Assembly (NCBI GenBank): GCA_036561085.1
Contig: DATBPY010000148.1
Location: forward strand, 1-39,917
Direction of reading: 5' to 3'
DNA length: 39,917 nt
Source: CAILHX01 sp036561085
GTDB lineage: Bacteria; Pseudomonadota; Gammaproteobacteria; Burkholderiales; Methylophilaceae
Shown here: positions 38,665 to 39,917 of the stretch, piece after piece
How positions within the stretch are numbered: position 1 is the stretch's first letter
Layout: the number at the start of each line of letters is the position of its first letter
Program-made: the position numbers and the translations under genes
Notes under the pieces: generated by a model
What the model was told of the DNA's origin: nothing
Seen by the model: only the letters and a program-made list of their open reading frames with translations
The model's database searches: none

Positions 38665-39917
38665 GCTTCCTGTGGCGTTGCGCTGCTGGTTTTTCGTTTA
38701 CGTCTACGTTTTTTGGGTGCGGTATCCGGTTGTAGCATTTGCGTGCGGCTGGCGGTATCGCCATTTGCAAATTCATCCCACCATTCAGCAAGACTCATAT
38801 CCAGCTCGCCGGATTCGCAACGCAGCAATAAAAAATCGTAGCCTGCTCGATAGCGCTCATGCTCGATCAGCCGGAAAGGCCGTTGCCCGGCGCGTTGCTC
38901 GAATCGTGGCTGCATGCCCCAGATCTCGCGCATGGTGATCGAGAAGCGTTTGGGAATGGACAGTTTTTCCGCCTGGATGTCCGATACGTCATACATGGCC
39001 TGCTGTAAAGCCGGGAAAGCTCTTTCGCCTTGTGCCTGATATTTTTGCCATGTGGCCAGTACTTCATGCCATAACAAAGTAGCGAACAAAAAAGCCGGGG
39101 AGACCGGTTTATCCTGTTGTACGCGCTGGTCGGTATTCTTCAGTGCCAACGTAACGAAACGTTCCCCCATGGGCTGCTCGAACACCACATCCAGCAATGG
39201 TAATACACCATGATGAAGCCCATGCTGACGCAATGCGGTGGCGCTTTCCATCGCATGACCGGACAGGAAAAGCTTGAGCATCTCTTCAAACAGGCGCGAA
39301 GGTGGCACATCCTGCAACAAGTCTGCCATGCGCGCGATAGGTGCTTCGGAAGCGCGGTCGATCTTCAAACCCAATTTGGCGGAAAGACGTACCGCACGCA
39401 ACATGCGTACCGGATCTTCCTTGTAGCGTGTCTCCACATCGCCTATGACGCGCAGCACGCCTTTTTTGATATCCGCTACACCATCGTGGTAGTCCCACAC
39501 CTCTTCGGTTTTAGGGTCGTAATATAAGGCATTGACACTGAAGTCGCGCCGCATCGCATCTTCCTGCTGCGAGCCGAAAACATTGTCGCGCAATATACGT
39601 CCGGTCTCCGCTACTTGGGCGTTATCGTCTTCAGCCAAGTGGTGACCGCGGAAAGTGGTGACCTCTATGGTTTCATTGCCGAACAATACATGCACGATAC
39701 GGAAGCGACGGCCTATGATGCGCGAACGGCGGAATACCTGACGCACTTCTTCCGGCGTGGCATCGGTGGCGATATCGAAATCCTTGGGTACTTTGCCCAG
39801 CATCAGGTCGCGTACCGCACCGCCGACGATGAAGGCTTCAAAACCTGCTTTTTGTAAACCTTCGGTCGTTTTCAGCGCAGCAGGGCTGATATGACGCTTA
39901 TTGATGCCATGCGTACG
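38661..39917 (-). CDS. pcnB: poly(A) polymerase I, N-terminus outside the window
   Basis: PcnB adds 3' poly(A) tails that mark RNAs for decay. The reading frame is open to the window edge; the part present is 418 residues and lacks the first residues. Directly at the edge is RTHGINKRHISPAAL, a known PcnB N-terminal segment. It is followed by the nucleotidyltransferase core FIVGGAVRDLMLGKVPKDFD with the catalytic DFD, then TFRGHH and RRDFSVNALYYDP. The C-terminus is a basic tail (KKRRRKRK), typical for the RNA-binding end. It distinguishes itself from CCA-adding enzymes by this tail and by pairing with folK. It is the first visible gene of the pcnB-folK-dgk-panBCD operon. Confidence 0.95.
   Translation of the reverse strand, partial: RTHGINKRHISPAALKTTEGLQKAGFEAFIVGGAVRDLMLGKVPKDFDIATDATPEEVRQVFRRSRIIGRRFRIVHVLFGNETIEVTTFRGHHLAEDDNAQVAETGRILRDNVFGSQQEDAMRRDFSVNALYYDPKTEEVWDYHDGVADIKKGVLRVIGDVETRYKEDPVRMLRAVRLSAKLGLKIDRASEAPIARMADLLQDVPPSRLFEEMLKLFLSGHAMESATALRQHGLHHGVLPLLDVVFEQPMGERFVTLALKNTDQRVQQDKPVSPAFLFATLLWHEVLATWQKYQAQGERAFPALQQAMYDVSDIQAEKLSIPKRFSITMREIWGMQPRFEQRAGQRPFRLIEHERYRAGYDFLLLRCESGELDMSLAEWWDEFANGDTASRTQMLQPDTAPKKRRRKRKTSSATPQEA

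Overview
The window is a gene-dense chromosomal segment of a Gram-negative bacterium, almost certainly a betaproteobacterium. The evidence is gene order (greA, yhbY/rlmE, ftsH, folP, glmM near pst; the gpmI-envC, grxC-secB-gpsA-trmL cluster; a complete bioBFHCD set; pcnB-folK-dgk-panBCD), outer-membrane and periplasmic proteins, and an estimated GC near 50%. Order Nitrosomonadales is my best guess, but the sequence alone does not settle it. No rRNA, tRNA, CRISPR array, IS element or prophage gene was seen.

Layout. 1-6715: conserved housekeeping genes (carB 3' end, greA, a DUF4149 membrane protein, yhbY divergent from rlmE, then ftsH, folP, glmM). 6816-11142: an accessory lipid/glycan block: SQD2/MgtA-like glycosyltransferase, PAP2 phosphatase, secreted zinc-dependent phospholipase C-like protein (opposite strand), diacylglycerol kinase, and a second, diacylglycerol-glucosyltransferase-like enzyme. 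11155-16842 (minus strand): pstS-pstC-pstA-pstB followed by an EAL-CBS-GGDEF protein where phoU would be expected. 17019-19630: prfB, with its programmed +1 frameshift, and lysS. 19819-22211: an outer-membrane porin and an OlsB-like N-acyltransferase. 22294-28950: sthA, envC, gpmI, grxC, secB, gpsA, trmL. 28943-34185: comF and the biotin operon bioB-F-H-C-D. 34262-35422: a chemoreceptor without a periplasmic sensor domain. 35489-39917 (minus strand): a tightly overlapping operon pcnB-folK-dgk-panB-panC-panD.

Main observation. Five genes or operons spread over 12 kb (phospholipase C-like gene, second glycosyltransferase, pstS, porin, OlsB-like acyltransferase) have, directly upstream, paired 7-bp TGTCATA-type half-sites separated by 4 bp (Pho-box architecture). 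In each, a -10-like hexamer lies exactly 9 bp further on. The half-sites are strong for the porin and pstS, fair for the glycosyltransferase and phospholipase, and weak for the acyltransferase. I infer a phosphate-starvation island: Pst and the porin capture phosphate, while the phospholipase, phosphatase, glycosyltransferases and acyltransferase would replace phospholipids with phosphorus-free glycolipids and possibly ornithine-type lipids. DgkA, under an ordinary extended -10 promoter, would return diacylglycerol to phospholipid synthesis. phoU, phoB and phoR are not in the window, and a c-di-GMP-type protein sits at the end of the pst operon.

Start codons were adjusted where homology or a Shine-Dalgarno site favoured an internal start (yhbY, rlmE, PAP2, dgkA, porin, sthA, bioH, bioC). 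prfB is given as one frameshifted gene.
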